Shown: positions 18,608 through 27,779 of the stretch, in pieces
Layout: every line of letters begins with the position of its first letter
Position numbering within the stretch: the stretch's first letter is position 1
DNA from: ZC4RG30 sp039932715
GTDB taxonomy: Bacteria; Pseudomonadota; Gammaproteobacteria; Steroidobacterales; Steroidobacteraceae
DNA length: 64,000 nt
Direction of reading: 5' to 3'
NCBI GenBank assembly: GCA_039932715.1
Contig: JBDTPN010000011.1
Span: 22,951-86,950 of the forward strand
The notes under the pieces: model-generated
Databases searched by the model: none
Seen by the model: only the letters and a program-made list of their open reading frames with translations
Told to the model about the DNA's origin: nothing
Translations under genes and position numbers: made by a program

Positions 18608-19539
18608 TTGCCGTCTCCCGAAGCGCCCGCTTTGGGCCAGGTGGATTGATACTGCTCGAGCACGGATAGCAGCGAGCGAGGGGCGCGGCCCGTGAGCTTG
18701 AGCACGCTGTCGGACAGTATATTGAAATAGCCTTCGCGGATTGATTGGCCGAAGGTCACCATGTCGTCGCTGGACCACGGAATCGGCCCGGAAGCCGGAT
18801 CGTCCGATGCATGACGGGGCACGCCCAATGAATCAAAGTAGGCGAACATTTCCGCATCGCTGACGCGACGGTATTCAATGGGCCGCCCGGCCAATTGCGC
18901 CGCCATCGCCACCGCCCTGGGGAAACTCAGCAGTTCCGGACCGGTAATGTCATAGGCCTTTTTCTCGTGACCCGCAGTTGTAAGTGCGCCCACTGCGCTG
19001 GCCACGCAGTCATCGCGTGACACAAAGGCAATCGGTCCGTCGTGCGCATTGTCAGGCAACACCCCGGAAGCCAATGCGGGCGGTATGACGGCCATTGCGA
19101 TGGCCTCGGCATACTGGCTGTCACGCAGGAAAGTCCACGCTGCGCCAGAAGCCTCGATGGCTTTCTCTGTGGCACGATGATCCAGCTTGACGATGGCGGG
19201 ATTGTCCGGCTTGTCGGCACTGAGTATGGAGGTGTAAACAATATGCCCGACACCGGCTTTTACGGCGGCTCTGGCGGCATTCTCATGCTGCTGTACACGC
19301 GATCCGACGCGCGCGGTGCTGATCAGCAACATGCGATTGCCACCGGCAAAGGCAGCCGGGAGGGATTCGGGATGATCAAAATCGGCCTTGCGCACAGACA
19401 CGCCACGGGCGGCAAGGTCTGCCAGCTGTTCGGGCTTGCGCGTGGTGAGTATCAAATCGGCAGGCGCAATGCGCTCCAGCAACAGCTGTGTCGCAGAACG
19501 CCCGAATCCGCCGGTTGCGCCGGTTACAATAATCTTCAT
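18604..19539 (-). CDS. NmrA-like NAD(P)-binding oxidoreductase
   Basis: The protein has 311 residues with an N-terminal Rossmann motif TGATGGFG directly after the first strand (MKIIVTG). It lacks the classical YxxxK SDR pair and resembles the atypical SDR/NmrA branch (NAD(P)H:quinone reductase QorB or NmrA-type redox sensors). I chose ATG 19539; the open frame reaches 19590 but adds no domain sequence. It is coupled by a 4-bp overlap to the downstream PQQ dehydrogenase, and it is divergent from the hydroxypyruvate-isomerase-like gene. A redox-sensing or quinone-linked role is inferred only from family. Confidence 0.85.
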   Translation of the reverse strand: MKIIVTGATGGFGRSATQLLLERIAPADLILTTRKPEQLADLAARGVSVRKADFDHPESLPAAFAGGNRMLLISTARVGSRVQQHENAARAAVKAGVGHIVYTSILSADKPDNPAIVKLDHRATEKAIEASGAAWTFLRDSQYAEAIAMAVIPPALASGVLPDNAHDGPIAFVSRDDCVASAVGALTTAGHEKKAYDITGPELLSFPRAVAMAAQLAGRPIEYRRVSDAEMFAYFDSLGVPRHASDDPASGPIPWSSDDMVTFGQSIREGYFNILSDSVLKLTGRAPRSLLSVLEQYQSTWPKAGASGDGK

Positions 19540-19630
19540 CTCTGTGTTGCCCCACCTGGTTTTCCCAGCCCCAAAGGCTGACTTTCTCAAAGCGTATCAC
19601 CCGTCCCGCGACGCGGGGTATCGTAACCAG

Positions 19631-20407
19631 ATGCCACGCCTCGCCGCCAACATCTCAACTCTGTTCAACGAGCTTCCTTTCCTTGATCGCATTGATGCCG
19701 CCGCACAGGCGGGGTTCAATGCGGTGGAATGCCAGTTTCCCTATGCTGTGGAACCCGCGGCGATGGCCGGGCGCCTCAAGCAGGTGGGCTTGCCCTTGGT
19801 GCTGTTCAATGCGCCGCCTGGGCGCAGTGAGTCCGGTGAGCGGGGTTTGGCATCACTGCCGGGAAGGGAAGCGGATTTCGATTTGAGCATCGAGCGGGCG
19901 ATCGAATATGCACAGGCCACCGGATGCCGTCGCGTGCATGTGATGGCCGGCTTGCTGCCCACGGGAGCTGATCGTCGCCGGCACCTTGACCAGTTCGTCG
20001 CCAGCATTGCGCGCGCCGCTGACAGGTTGGATGTTATCGATGCCACAGCGATGATTGAACCAATTAACACGCGGGATGTGCCGGGATATCTGCTCGACGG
20101 TACGACGCTGGCACTGGAATGCATGGCCAAGGCCGGGCGCGCCAACCTGCGACTGCAGTACGACGTCTATCATATGCAGATCATGGAGGGCGACCTGATG
20201 CATTCCATCCAGAGGCTGCTGCCTTCCATCGGTCATATACAGATTGCCGACAATCCGGGTCGCCACGAACCGGGAACCGGGGAGATCAATTTTGTGCGCC
20301 TGCTGGCGCATATCGACGCGCTTGGCTATGACGGATTCGTGGGATGCGAGTACGTGCCAGAATCGACCACGCTGGCGGGACTTGCATGGGCGCAACCCTG
20401 GTTGTGA
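19631..20407 (+). CDS. Hydroxypyruvate isomerase family TIM-barrel protein
   Basis: The 258-residue xylose-isomerase-like TIM barrel (Hyi family) opens MPRLAANISTLFNELPFLDRI. Candidate metal ligands are the Glu in MIEPINTRD, the Asp/His in QYDVYHMQIMEGD, the His in IGHIQIADNPGRHEPGTGEI and the late Glu in GCEYVPE. Hyi interconverts hydroxypyruvate and tartronate semialdehyde; related enzymes act on other 2-carbonyl acids. The start at ATG 19631 matches the family N-terminus, although an upstream open frame exists. It precedes a PQQ dehydrogenase by 79 bp on the same strand. Confidence 0.88.
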   Translation: MPRLAANISTLFNELPFLDRIDAAAQAGFNAVECQFPYAVEPAAMAGRLKQVGLPLVLFNAPPGRSESGERGLASLPGREADFDLSIERAIEYAQATGCRRVHVMAGLLPTGADRRRHLDQFVASIARAADRLDVIDATAMIEPINTRDVPGYLLDGTTLALECMAKAGRANLRLQYDVYHMQIMEGDLMHSIQRLLPSIGHIQIADNPGRHEPGTGEINFVRLLAHIDALGYDGFVGCEYVPESTTLAGLAWAQPWL

Positions 20408-20486
20408 TTTCGACGCAGAACTGATGGTAGGCTTGCCCTTCGGCGCTGAGAGCTCATTCATTGGGCCTGCGTCCAGGGGAGGGGTC

Positions 20487-22325
20487 ATGCGTATCTGTTC
20501 TGTATTTACTGTTCTCGCTTTCGCGGCGCTGTGTAGTGCCGCATTCGCCCAGGATGTGACGCCTGGCGCGCAATGGCCCAGCTATAACAATCGCCTCAAC
20601 GGGCAGCGCTACTCGCCACTCAAGCAGATCACTGCGGAAAACGCGGCCCAGCTGGGCGAGGTGTGTCGCGTGCAGATCGACGGCCCGACGTCTTTTCATT
20701 CGGGCCTGGTGGTGGTGGATGGCGTCATCTATACCAACACTGGGGCAGAGACCGTGGCGCTGGATGCCACCACCTGCGCAGTGCGTTGGAAAGTCAGTCA
20801 CACCTCCGAAGAAGGATCCTATTCGCCTTCCAATCGTGGGCTTGCCGTAATGGGTGGCCGCGTGTTCCGTGGCACCGGCGATACGCGCCTGATCGCAATG
20901 GATGCGGCAACTGGAAAATTGCTGTGGAAGAACGTCATTGGCGACCCGGGATTGGGCGAGGGTGCATCGGCTGCACCGCTGGCCTGGCAGGGCGTTGTCT
21001 ACATGGGCATCGCCGGCAGTGAGCTGGGCGTGCGCGGACGGGTGATGGCCTTTGACGCGGCCACCGGCAAGGAACTGTGGCGCTTCAATACCATTCCCAT
21101 GGGCAATGAGACGGGCGCCGACACGTGGAAGCGCAAGGAATCCGCAAAAACCGGTGGCGGAGGCGTGTGGGGCGCGCTGTCACTGGATGTCACCACCGGT
21201 GAGCTGTTCGTGCCAGTGGGCAACCCCTGGCCGGATATCGACGTGGGCTATCGTCCCGGTGACAACCTGTTCACAGATTCGGTGGTAGTGCTGGACGCGC
21301 ACACCGGCGCGCTCAAGTGGTGGCACCAGGTGGCGCCAGCTGATTGGCAGGATCTGGACATGGTTGCAGCACCGGTCCTGTATCGCGACAGCAGGATCCG
21401 CGACCTGGTGGTGATCGCAGGCAAGGATGGCTATGTCACGGCCATCGATCGCAAGACGCGCAAGGTGGTGTTCCGCACCCCCGTCACCACTGTCGAGCAC
21501 ATTTATTCCAAGCCCTCGCCGCAAGGTTCGAAGATGTGCCCTGGTTATGCCGGAGGCGTGGAATGGAATGGGCCGGGGCTGGACCAGGCCAACAAGCTGC
21601 TGGTGGTGGGCGCCGTGGATGCCTGCTTCATGGTCAAGCTGGGCAAGACTGAATACGCGCCGGGCCAGGCCAGTTTCGGCGGCACCATCGAGCCGGTGGG
21701 GCCGACCACCGGGTGGATCACGGCCGTCGACAGCGAGACTGGCGAGGTGCGCTGGAAATATCACGCCGAGAAGCCTGTGGTCGCGGGCGTTACTCCCACC
21801 GCCGGCGGCATCACCTTTGCCGGCGATCTTGCCGGCAACCTTCTGGTGTTCAATACCAAGACCGGGCAGCTGGTGCATACGGCGCGGGCGGGCGGAGCCA
21901 TGGCCGGAGGCCTGGTCACATATGACATCGGTGGCAAGCAATACGTGGCGTTTGCAGCGGGCAACATATCGCGCAATGCGTTTGGTGATCTTGGCATGCC
22001 CAGCGTGGTGATCATGACGCTCAATCCGCAAAAGGCCGCCACTACCTTTGACGCGACGAAGATGAATGCTGCCGCCGCCGCCAATACGGGCAAGGCCAGT
22101 GGGCGTCGCTTGTATGGGCAGGTGTGTGTGTCCTGTCATGGAGAGGACGGCAATTTCATTGCGGATCACAAGTTGAGCACGCTGGCCGCGCGTCGCAACC
22201 TGGCATCGACAATCGATTACGTAAAGAATCCCAAGGCACCCATGCCGAAGATGTTTCCGGAACTGCTGACTGAACAGAATGTCATTGACGTGTCCACATG
22301 GATACATGAGGAGCTTCGCAAATGA
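20487..22325 (+). CDS. PQQ-binding dehydrogenase with C-terminal cytochrome c domain (copy 3)
   Basis: This is an exported (signal peptide to about residue 22, cleavage near AFA-QD) quinoprotein of 612 residues. It has propeller repeats and a C-terminal haem c motif CVSCH. Unlike the other two copies it lacks the adjacent-cysteine pair; the equivalent position reads SPSNRGLAVMGG. It may therefore be a divergent branch with different PQQ geometry. An AGGGGAGGGG tract precedes ATG 20487. The stop overlaps the next start by 4 bp (ATGA), coupling it to a small exported SnoaL-like protein. Confidence 0.9.
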   Translation: MRICSVFTVLAFAALCSAAFAQDVTPGAQWPSYNNRLNGQRYSPLKQITAENAAQLGEVCRVQIDGPTSFHSGLVVVDGVIYTNTGAETVALDATTCAVRWKVSHTSEEGSYSPSNRGLAVMGGRVFRGTGDTRLIAMDAATGKLLWKNVIGDPGLGEGASAAPLAWQGVVYMGIAGSELGVRGRVMAFDAATGKELWRFNTIPMGNETGADTWKRKESAKTGGGGVWGALSLDVTTGELFVPVGNPWPDIDVGYRPGDNLFTDSVVVLDAHTGALKWWHQVAPADWQDLDMVAAPVLYRDSRIRDLVVIAGKDGYVTAIDRKTRKVVFRTPVTTVEHIYSKPSPQGSKMCPGYAGGVEWNGPGLDQANKLLVVGAVDACFMVKLGKTEYAPGQASFGGTIEPVGPTTGWITAVDSETGEVRWKYHAEKPVVAGVTPTAGGITFAGDLAGNLLVFNTKTGQLVHTARAGGAMAGGLVTYDIGGKQYVAFAAGNISRNAFGDLGMPSVVIMTLNPQKAATTFDATKMNAAAAANTGKASGRRLYGQVCVSCHGEDGNFIADHKLSTLAARRNLASTIDYVKNPKAPMPKMFPELLTEQNVIDVSTWIHEELRK

Positions 22326-22876
22326 ACAATGCAATCAGGATGGTGACCGCTGCAGCGCTGCTGGCCTTGGCGCCATTGGCTGCCTTTGCCGGCTACGCTG
22401 ACGATCGTGCGGAAATCGAAAACCTTTCCAACAAATACATGGTTGCTGTCGATGCAGGCGACATTGAAACCGTGATGTCCACCTGGGCCGATGATGGAGT
22501 GCTGGACTGGGTGGGTGGTGTGGAGAACGGCAAGGCCGCGATCCGCAAGGCCATGTCCAATTTCGGCGGTTCCCGCCCCGTCAATATCCCCGAGGGAGCG
22601 ACCTCGCGACCGCGCACCCGCCACCAGATCATCAACCACGTCATCGACGTGACTGGCAACACGGCCAAGACAACGGCGTACTGGTTTGCGCTGACCAACA
22701 ACACGCCCCAGAAGGATGTGCAGCTGCTGTACTTCGGCCACTATGAAGATGACATGGTGAAGGTCAACGGCAAGTGGCTATTCAAGAAGCGCAAGGTGTT
22801 CAACGAGTCGGAGAAAAATCGCGCCGTGTACTACCCTGGCCTGAACGAAAAAGACCCGCGCACCAAGGCAAAGTAG
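22322..22876 (+). CDS. Exported SnoaL-like (NTF2-fold) protein
   Basis: The 184-residue protein has a signal peptide (about residues 1-23, cleavage near AFAGY) and an NTF2/SnoaL-like fold typified by DDRAEIENLSNKYMVAVDAGD followed by MSTWADDGVLDW. Members include hydratases, isomerases and ketosteroid-isomerase-like enzymes, or non-catalytic binding proteins. It is translationally coupled (ATGA) to the preceding PQQ dehydrogenase. A periplasmic partner acting on that enzyme's substrate or product is the best reading. The specific reaction is unknown. Confidence 0.85.
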   Translation: MNNAIRMVTAAALLALAPLAAFAGYADDRAEIENLSNKYMVAVDAGDIETVMSTWADDGVLDWVGGVENGKAAIRKAMSNFGGSRPVNIPEGATSRPRTRHQIINHVIDVTGNTAKTTAYWFALTNNTPQKDVQLLYFGHYEDDMVKVNGKWLFKKRKVFNESEKNRAVYYPGLNEKDPRTKAK

Positions 22877-22905
22877 CGCAAGGGCTGCGGGCGAGGTCCC
22901 GGGGA

Positions 22906-24090
22906 CTATACGGCCCGGCGCAGTAACGGGTGGATCAGGCGCCGCCAGGCCAGCGCCAGGCCGGTATAGGCAAGAAAGCATGCCGCCAGGGACGCGATGC
23001 CAGCCAGTGTCTGGCCAATAAGTCCGTACTGCTCGCCCGTGTGTATAAAGCGGAACCAGGTTCGGGCGCGCTGCCCGCGGGTCTGCGCATTGGCCCCAGG
23101 CGCTGGCGGCGGTGTGAGGCGCACCACGCTGGCATCCCGCGCGGCAAGGGTCAGTGTCTGGCGCGGCGGCCGCAATTCCTTTGACTGCAGCTCGATCGCG
23201 ATATCCACAGTGCCTGACGCACCCGTCAGGGGAATGGTGATGCGTCTCCAGTTCGGGACCTGGCCGGAAGCGACGGTGAGTATCGTTTGCAGGCTGGCAC
23301 GTGATGCGTCGGCGTCGGGTGCCAGTGGGCGTGGCGCGCGCGCCGGGCCACCACCGCCACCTGGTCCTGGTGGGCCGCCGCGTTGCGGCGTCGATTCACC
23401 GAATGCTGCATACACCAGGTTGTTGGCCCAGCCATAAGACATGACCACGCCCGACAACGCGATCAGAAACAATGGCGCCAGCATCCAGAAACTAAATACA
23501 TGGTGCCAGTTGAAGTCGCGAACTTTCGAATTGACGTAGCGTGTCCGGAACAGCATCAGCCCACGCAGCGTCCGCCATCTCCATACCGCCGGCAGCCACA
23601 GGTAAATCCCGCTGGCGATGATGAACAGGAACAGCAGGTTCGCCACGTCCATGAGGTTGGCCCGCGTGCTGCGCGGATCGCCTCCCATCCAGCGGTGCCA
23701 GTCTTCCACTGCACGGAAGAAGTCGCGCCATGGACGGGTCAGGTCTGGCGTTACCGCTCCGGTAAACGGATTGAGCAATATCGACGCGTCCCGTCCCGCC
23801 TGCACCACCACCAGTCTTGAAGGATCGGCATCGAAAACCAGGCTTGCGCGCGCGTCCGCGGGAACTGCAGCTCGCGCGCGCACGGCCAGCGTATCGGCGT
23901 CGAGATGCCCGGTCCCGGGCATTGGGTCGACGCGATTGCGCTTCCCGACGCCGTCGACGATCTGGCGCTCATAGGTCAGCAGCACGCCGGTGACCGACAT
24001 CAGGACGATCAGCACACCCGCCGTGACTCCACAGCCCAGATGGGTCCAGAACAGCATGCGGCGAAAGGTCGAACCGGGAACGGGACTCAT
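22906..24090 (-). CDS. PepSY-associated TM helix protein (copy 1)
   Basis: The 394-residue inner-membrane protein starts with a helix of the PepSY_TM type (FWTHLGCGVTAGVLIVLMSV), then a periplasmic PepSY-like region, further membrane helices (NLLFLFIIASGIYLWLP; MLAPLFLIALSGVVMSYGW) and a final C-terminal helix. Histidines near the helices (WHRW, FNWHHVFSFW) suggest haem or metal coordination, as proposed for this family of putative iron reductases. A proline/glycine-rich linker lies near residue 235. The open frame extends to 24426, but ATG 24090 starts at the first helix. It is divergent from the second carotenoid oxygenase. Confidence 0.85.
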   Translation of the reverse strand: MSPVPGSTFRRMLFWTHLGCGVTAGVLIVLMSVTGVLLTYERQIVDGVGKRNRVDPMPGTGHLDADTLAVRARAAVPADARASLVFDADPSRLVVVQAGRDASILLNPFTGAVTPDLTRPWRDFFRAVEDWHRWMGGDPRSTRANLMDVANLLFLFIIASGIYLWLPAVWRWRTLRGLMLFRTRYVNSKVRDFNWHHVFSFWMLAPLFLIALSGVVMSYGWANNLVYAAFGESTPQRGGPPGPGGGGGPARAPRPLAPDADASRASLQTILTVASGQVPNWRRITIPLTGASGTVDIAIELQSKELRPPRQTLTLAARDASVVRLTPPPAPGANAQTRGQRARTWFRFIHTGEQYGLIGQTLAGIASLAACFLAYTGLALAWRRLIHPLLRRAV

Positions 24091-24150
24091 CCGCCAGACT
24101 ATAGAGGAGTCTGTTCCCCAGTGCGATTCTCGTGATAGCGTGCAGCGACC

Positions 24151-25629
24151 ATGGGCATCAACTTCGCCGGCGATCCGACCGCAACGGGTTTCTTTGCGCC
24201 ATTGCGCTTCGAAGCGGATGTGCATGATTGCGAGGTGGAGGGCGAGATACCCTCCCAGATCCATGGCACGTTCTATCGCTCCTGCCTTGACCGGCAGTAT
24301 CCGCCGCGGTTCCAGGACGATACGCCCTACAACGCCGACGGTGCCGTGGACATGTTCCGCATCGCCAACGGGCATGTGGATTTTCGTACGCGCTATGTTC
24401 GCACAGCACGTTACGAAGTCGAGCATGCCGCGCGTCGTGCGCTGTTCGGGAAATACCGCAACCGCTACACGGACGAGCCGCAGGTGGCTGCCTTAAGCCA
24501 CAACACGGGAAACACCACGCCGATTCTCTACAACGGGATGTTGCTGAGCATGAAGGAGGACAGCCCGCCGATGGCGATGGATCCGCACACGCTGGCGACG
24601 CTGGGTGAATACACATTTAACGGCAAGATGACGGCGAAGACGTTCACTGCGCATCCCAAGATCGACCCGCGCACCGGCGAGATGATCGCCTTCTCCTACG
24701 AGGCGCGCGGGGACGCCACGGCGGACATCGCGGTGTGGATCTTCGACCGGTCCGGAAAGCTCCAGCGTGAAATCTGGTTCCGCTCGCCGGTGGTGAGCAT
24801 GATGCACGACATGGCGATCACCGATCGTCACATCATCCTGCCCACGACGGGCATGACCACCAGTCTCGAGCGCCTGCGCGAGGGCAAGATTCACTGGGCC
24901 TACGACAAGGACCTGCCATGCCACGTGGCCATCATCCCGCGGGATGGCGAGGCCCGCGACGTACGCTGGTTCCGTGGCACGCCGCAACAGGCCATGCTGC
25001 TGCATGCGATCAATGCCCGCACCGAAGGAAACCGCGTGATTCTCGATGCGCCGGTGGGTGCTGGAAATTTCCATGCATTCTTTCCCAACCTCGACGGTTC
25101 ACCTTATCAGGTCGATTCGGCGGCGCAGACGCTGCGCCGATGGACTTTCGACCTGGGCGCTGCGGGTGATGGCTGGCACGAAGAGATCCTGTTCAACGGG
25201 ATGCGCGCGACGACTATGGTGCGCATGGACGACCGCTTCATGACCCGACCTTTTCGCTACAGCTATATGCTGATGGTGGATCCGGATGTCCCCTTCGATC
25301 GCATCCAGGGCGGGAATCTTGCCGTGCGAGTTGCGAATGCCTGGTACCGGCTTGATCACACTACCGGCAGGCATGATCGTTTTGTTCCTGGCAATACCCA
25401 TGGCCTGTCTGAGCCGCAATTCGTGCCACGCAGTGCGGATGCGCCGGAGGGCGATGGCTTCCTGGTGGGCGTGGTCAATGATTTCGCCTTGATGCGTTCG
25501 GAACTGGTGATCGTCGATGCGCAGCGTCTGGAAGCGGGCGCCATTGCGCGAGTCCTGTTGCCGTTCCGCCTGCACACGCAAGTGCACGGCTGGTGGGTGT
25601 CCGCTGCCGATCTCCCGTTTGCAGCCTAG
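24151..25629 (+). CDS. Carotenoid oxygenase / lignostilbene dioxygenase family enzyme (copy 2)
   Basis: The 492-residue paralogue of the protein at 14027 has the four Fe ligands in TAHPKIDP, MMHDMAITDRH, LLHAINARTEG and TQVHGWW. It shares the N-terminal pattern of copy 1 (APLRFEADVHDCEVEGEIP), but divergence along the length argues for distinct substrates rather than recent duplication. Family chemistry is oxidative cleavage of a styryl or polyene double bond. Its end overlaps by 4 bp the end of a convergent cytochrome-propeller gene. Confidence 0.91.
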   Translation: MGINFAGDPTATGFFAPLRFEADVHDCEVEGEIPSQIHGTFYRSCLDRQYPPRFQDDTPYNADGAVDMFRIANGHVDFRTRYVRTARYEVEHAARRALFGKYRNRYTDEPQVAALSHNTGNTTPILYNGMLLSMKEDSPPMAMDPHTLATLGEYTFNGKMTAKTFTAHPKIDPRTGEMIAFSYEARGDATADIAVWIFDRSGKLQREIWFRSPVVSMMHDMAITDRHIILPTTGMTTSLERLREGKIHWAYDKDLPCHVAIIPRDGEARDVRWFRGTPQQAMLLHAINARTEGNRVILDAPVGAGNFHAFFPNLDGSPYQVDSAAQTLRRWTFDLGAAGDGWHEEILFNGMRATTMVRMDDRFMTRPFRYSYMLMVDPDVPFDRIQGGNLAVRVANAWYRLDHTTGRHDRFVPGNTHGLSEPQFVPRSADAPEGDGFLVGVVNDFALMRSELVIVDAQRLEAGAIARVLLPFRLHTQVHGWWVSAADLPFAA

Positions 25630-27710
25630 GGCGTCTGTTCCAGTATCCATCGCGCAATCGCCTGCGCATCTGCGGCCGACACATGTTCATTGGGCACCAT
25701 GGGAACCACGCCCCAGTTGCCCCCGCCACCCAGAACGATCTTCTGCGCCAACACTTCCGTCATGAGTTCGCGGTTCGCGCCATAGCGGGCAGCAATTGCC
25801 TGGTAGGGCGGACCCAGCAGTGGCTGCTTCAACTGGTGGCAGGCGTAGCACCGGCTCTTCTGCACCAGGGATGCGCCATCCAGGGGTCGCGCTGGAGTGG
25901 TCTGCGTTGCTGCAGGCACCGGCACTGACGCGATAGTCGCCACTCCCGGTCGCGCGGGCATGGAGCGTTGCAGGCGAACCTTTGCATAGGCGTCGTCGCC
26001 CGGATCGATGATCAGCGCCATGCGCGGGCCGTGCACCTGCTCGACGATGTTTGCATACGAGGTGATCAGGTGTCCGGTGTCGGGATCCACATCGACCATG
26101 CGCATCATGGCCCCCGTGCGCGGCATCGGCAGCACTGCAAATGACTTGTCCGCGGGGTTGAAACGATAGATGGCGTCGGCGTTGGACGTGGGTATCCACA
26201 CCACCTTGCGCACCGGGTCCCAGGTCACAGCATAGGGTGCGCTCGCCAGGTCGGGCAGATCGTAAATCCCGATCTGTCGATGTGCCAGGGTGTCGTACTC
26301 GATCAGTTGCCCACGGCCGTACAGCGGAACAAACAGGATTCCCGCTTCGTTGATGGCCAGCCGTCGGGGACCGGAATTCATCGGTAGCACCACCGAGTCC
26401 TCGAACTTGCGCGTCTCGGTGTTGAAGCTTCCGAAGCGACCGATGGCCAGCTGCGTGTACCAGATGTGCTTGCGATCCGGTGACATCGCCAGCCCGTACA
26501 GCGAACCGTTGGCGGGGCGCCCTTCGATCAGTGGTGCGCGATAGATCTCGCTGCGGCCCGTTTGCGGATCCAGGTAGCCTACCGAGTTGTTGACCACATC
26601 CGAGAACCAGACCAGGCCCTTGCGGTCCGTGAGTATGGTGTGGTCGGCCCCGAAGCTCAGGTCGTGGATGCCCGTGGTCTTGCCATGGATGTCCTTCATG
26701 GGCCAGGTCTTCCAGGTTTCGTTCTCGACATCCAGACGTGCCACGACACTGGAAACAAACGGCGCGATCCACAGGCTGCCATCGGGACCGCGATGCAACG
26801 AATGCGGGCCCACGGGCCCGGTCCAGGGAATCTCCAGCGCCTGGTAATGTCCGGTAGCCGGATCGACCTTGAGTATGCGGTTGCTGGCCACGTCGGCCAC
26901 GTACAGTTGCCGGTGACTGCCCAGCAGCACCGCTTCGCGTATGGCATTGGGTCGTGGCAGTTCGAACTCGGAAATGGAGGTACGTGGTGTGACTGCCAGA
27001 GGCGCGCCCCATTTGTAACCCGACACCTCGTTCATGCGACCCGGAAAATTCCTGCTGAGGAAGTTGACGACACTGTCGCCGTCGCCGACGGAGTAGACGT
27101 TTCTTGCGTCCGGTGGCGCCGCGTCCGGCCCACGACTGAACTCCTCGGCGGACACGAAGTTCATGTAGCTCACGATCGCAGACCAGCCGCGGCGCGTGAT
27201 ATCCGTGCGTGCGTCTCCCGGCACGTCCGCAATGGCATTTGCGTAATTACGGAACTGGGGCGCCGGAACCTGGTGACACCCGATACAGTCCAGGATGAAC
27301 GTGGAGTTGGACTCATGATCGCCCACGGTACGCAGCCAGGCTGATGGCGGCGCTGAGCGCACCTGGTTGGTTGTCGGGCGGGCAAGTACGGTGAGCTGCA
27401 AGTCGCCGCTGGCGCTGTTGGCAAAATGACTGTTCAGGATCTCATGCCCCAATGCGCGCAGGCTCACCTTGAGTTCGTGGCCATCGCCCAGGCCGTCGCG
27501 TGCGGGAAACTCAAAGCGGCCTGCCGCATCAGTGAAGACTGTCAGTGCAGTCGGGCCGGGCTGCGGACTTTCGATGCTTACCATTGCGCCGGCCAGCGGT
27601 TGGCCGTTGAGGTCAACGATTCGACCCGACAGGCTCGCCGCGTAGGTCGGTGCCACGACCAGTGCCAGCGCAAGTGCCACCAGGCCGGAAATCCGCCAGT
27701 TGCTAACCAT
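25626..27710 (-). CDS. Exported Vgb-like beta-propeller with carboxypeptidase-regulatory-like domain and two haem c sites
   Basis: The protein has 694 residues. In order: signal peptide (about 1-24); a carboxypeptidase-regulatory-like beta-sandwich (SLSGRIVDLNGQPLAGAMVSIES); a haem site CIGCH; a virginiamycin-B-lyase-like propeller (GPDGSLWIAPFVSSVVARLD; LVWFSDVVNNSVGYLDPQTGR); and a C-terminal second haem site CYACHQLKQP followed by a class I cytochrome c end. ATG 27710 is preceded by AGGGGGCG; the open frame runs on to 28145 but that part is antisense to the DUF4126 gene. A periplasmic electron-transfer or redox-enzyme role fits its neighbours. The family function is not established. Confidence 0.86.
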   Translation of the reverse strand: MVSNWRISGLVALALALVVAPTYAASLSGRIVDLNGQPLAGAMVSIESPQPGPTALTVFTDAAGRFEFPARDGLGDGHELKVSLRALGHEILNSHFANSASGDLQLTVLARPTTNQVRSAPPSAWLRTVGDHESNSTFILDCIGCHQVPAPQFRNYANAIADVPGDARTDITRRGWSAIVSYMNFVSAEEFSRGPDAAPPDARNVYSVGDGDSVVNFLSRNFPGRMNEVSGYKWGAPLAVTPRTSISEFELPRPNAIREAVLLGSHRQLYVADVASNRILKVDPATGHYQALEIPWTGPVGPHSLHRGPDGSLWIAPFVSSVVARLDVENETWKTWPMKDIHGKTTGIHDLSFGADHTILTDRKGLVWFSDVVNNSVGYLDPQTGRSEIYRAPLIEGRPANGSLYGLAMSPDRKHIWYTQLAIGRFGSFNTETRKFEDSVVLPMNSGPRRLAINEAGILFVPLYGRGQLIEYDTLAHRQIGIYDLPDLASAPYAVTWDPVRKVVWIPTSNADAIYRFNPADKSFAVLPMPRTGAMMRMVDVDPDTGHLITSYANIVEQVHGPRMALIIDPGDDAYAKVRLQRSMPARPGVATIASVPVPAATQTTPARPLDGASLVQKSRCYACHQLKQPLLGPPYQAIAARYGANRELMTEVLAQKIVLGGGGNWGVVPMVPNEHVSAADAQAIARWILEQTP

Positions 27711-27779
27711 GTCGCCCCCTTGCTTGTGTATTGAAGGTAGCACGGGCGCCACGGCGTTCAATGGGGTTAGGATCGGGTC

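Noticed and set aside
24091..24426. Upstream extension of the PepSY protein frame to 24426
   Set aside because: It overlaps the divergent carotenoid oxygenase start and the sequence is not PepSY-like; ATG 24090 begins at the first helix.
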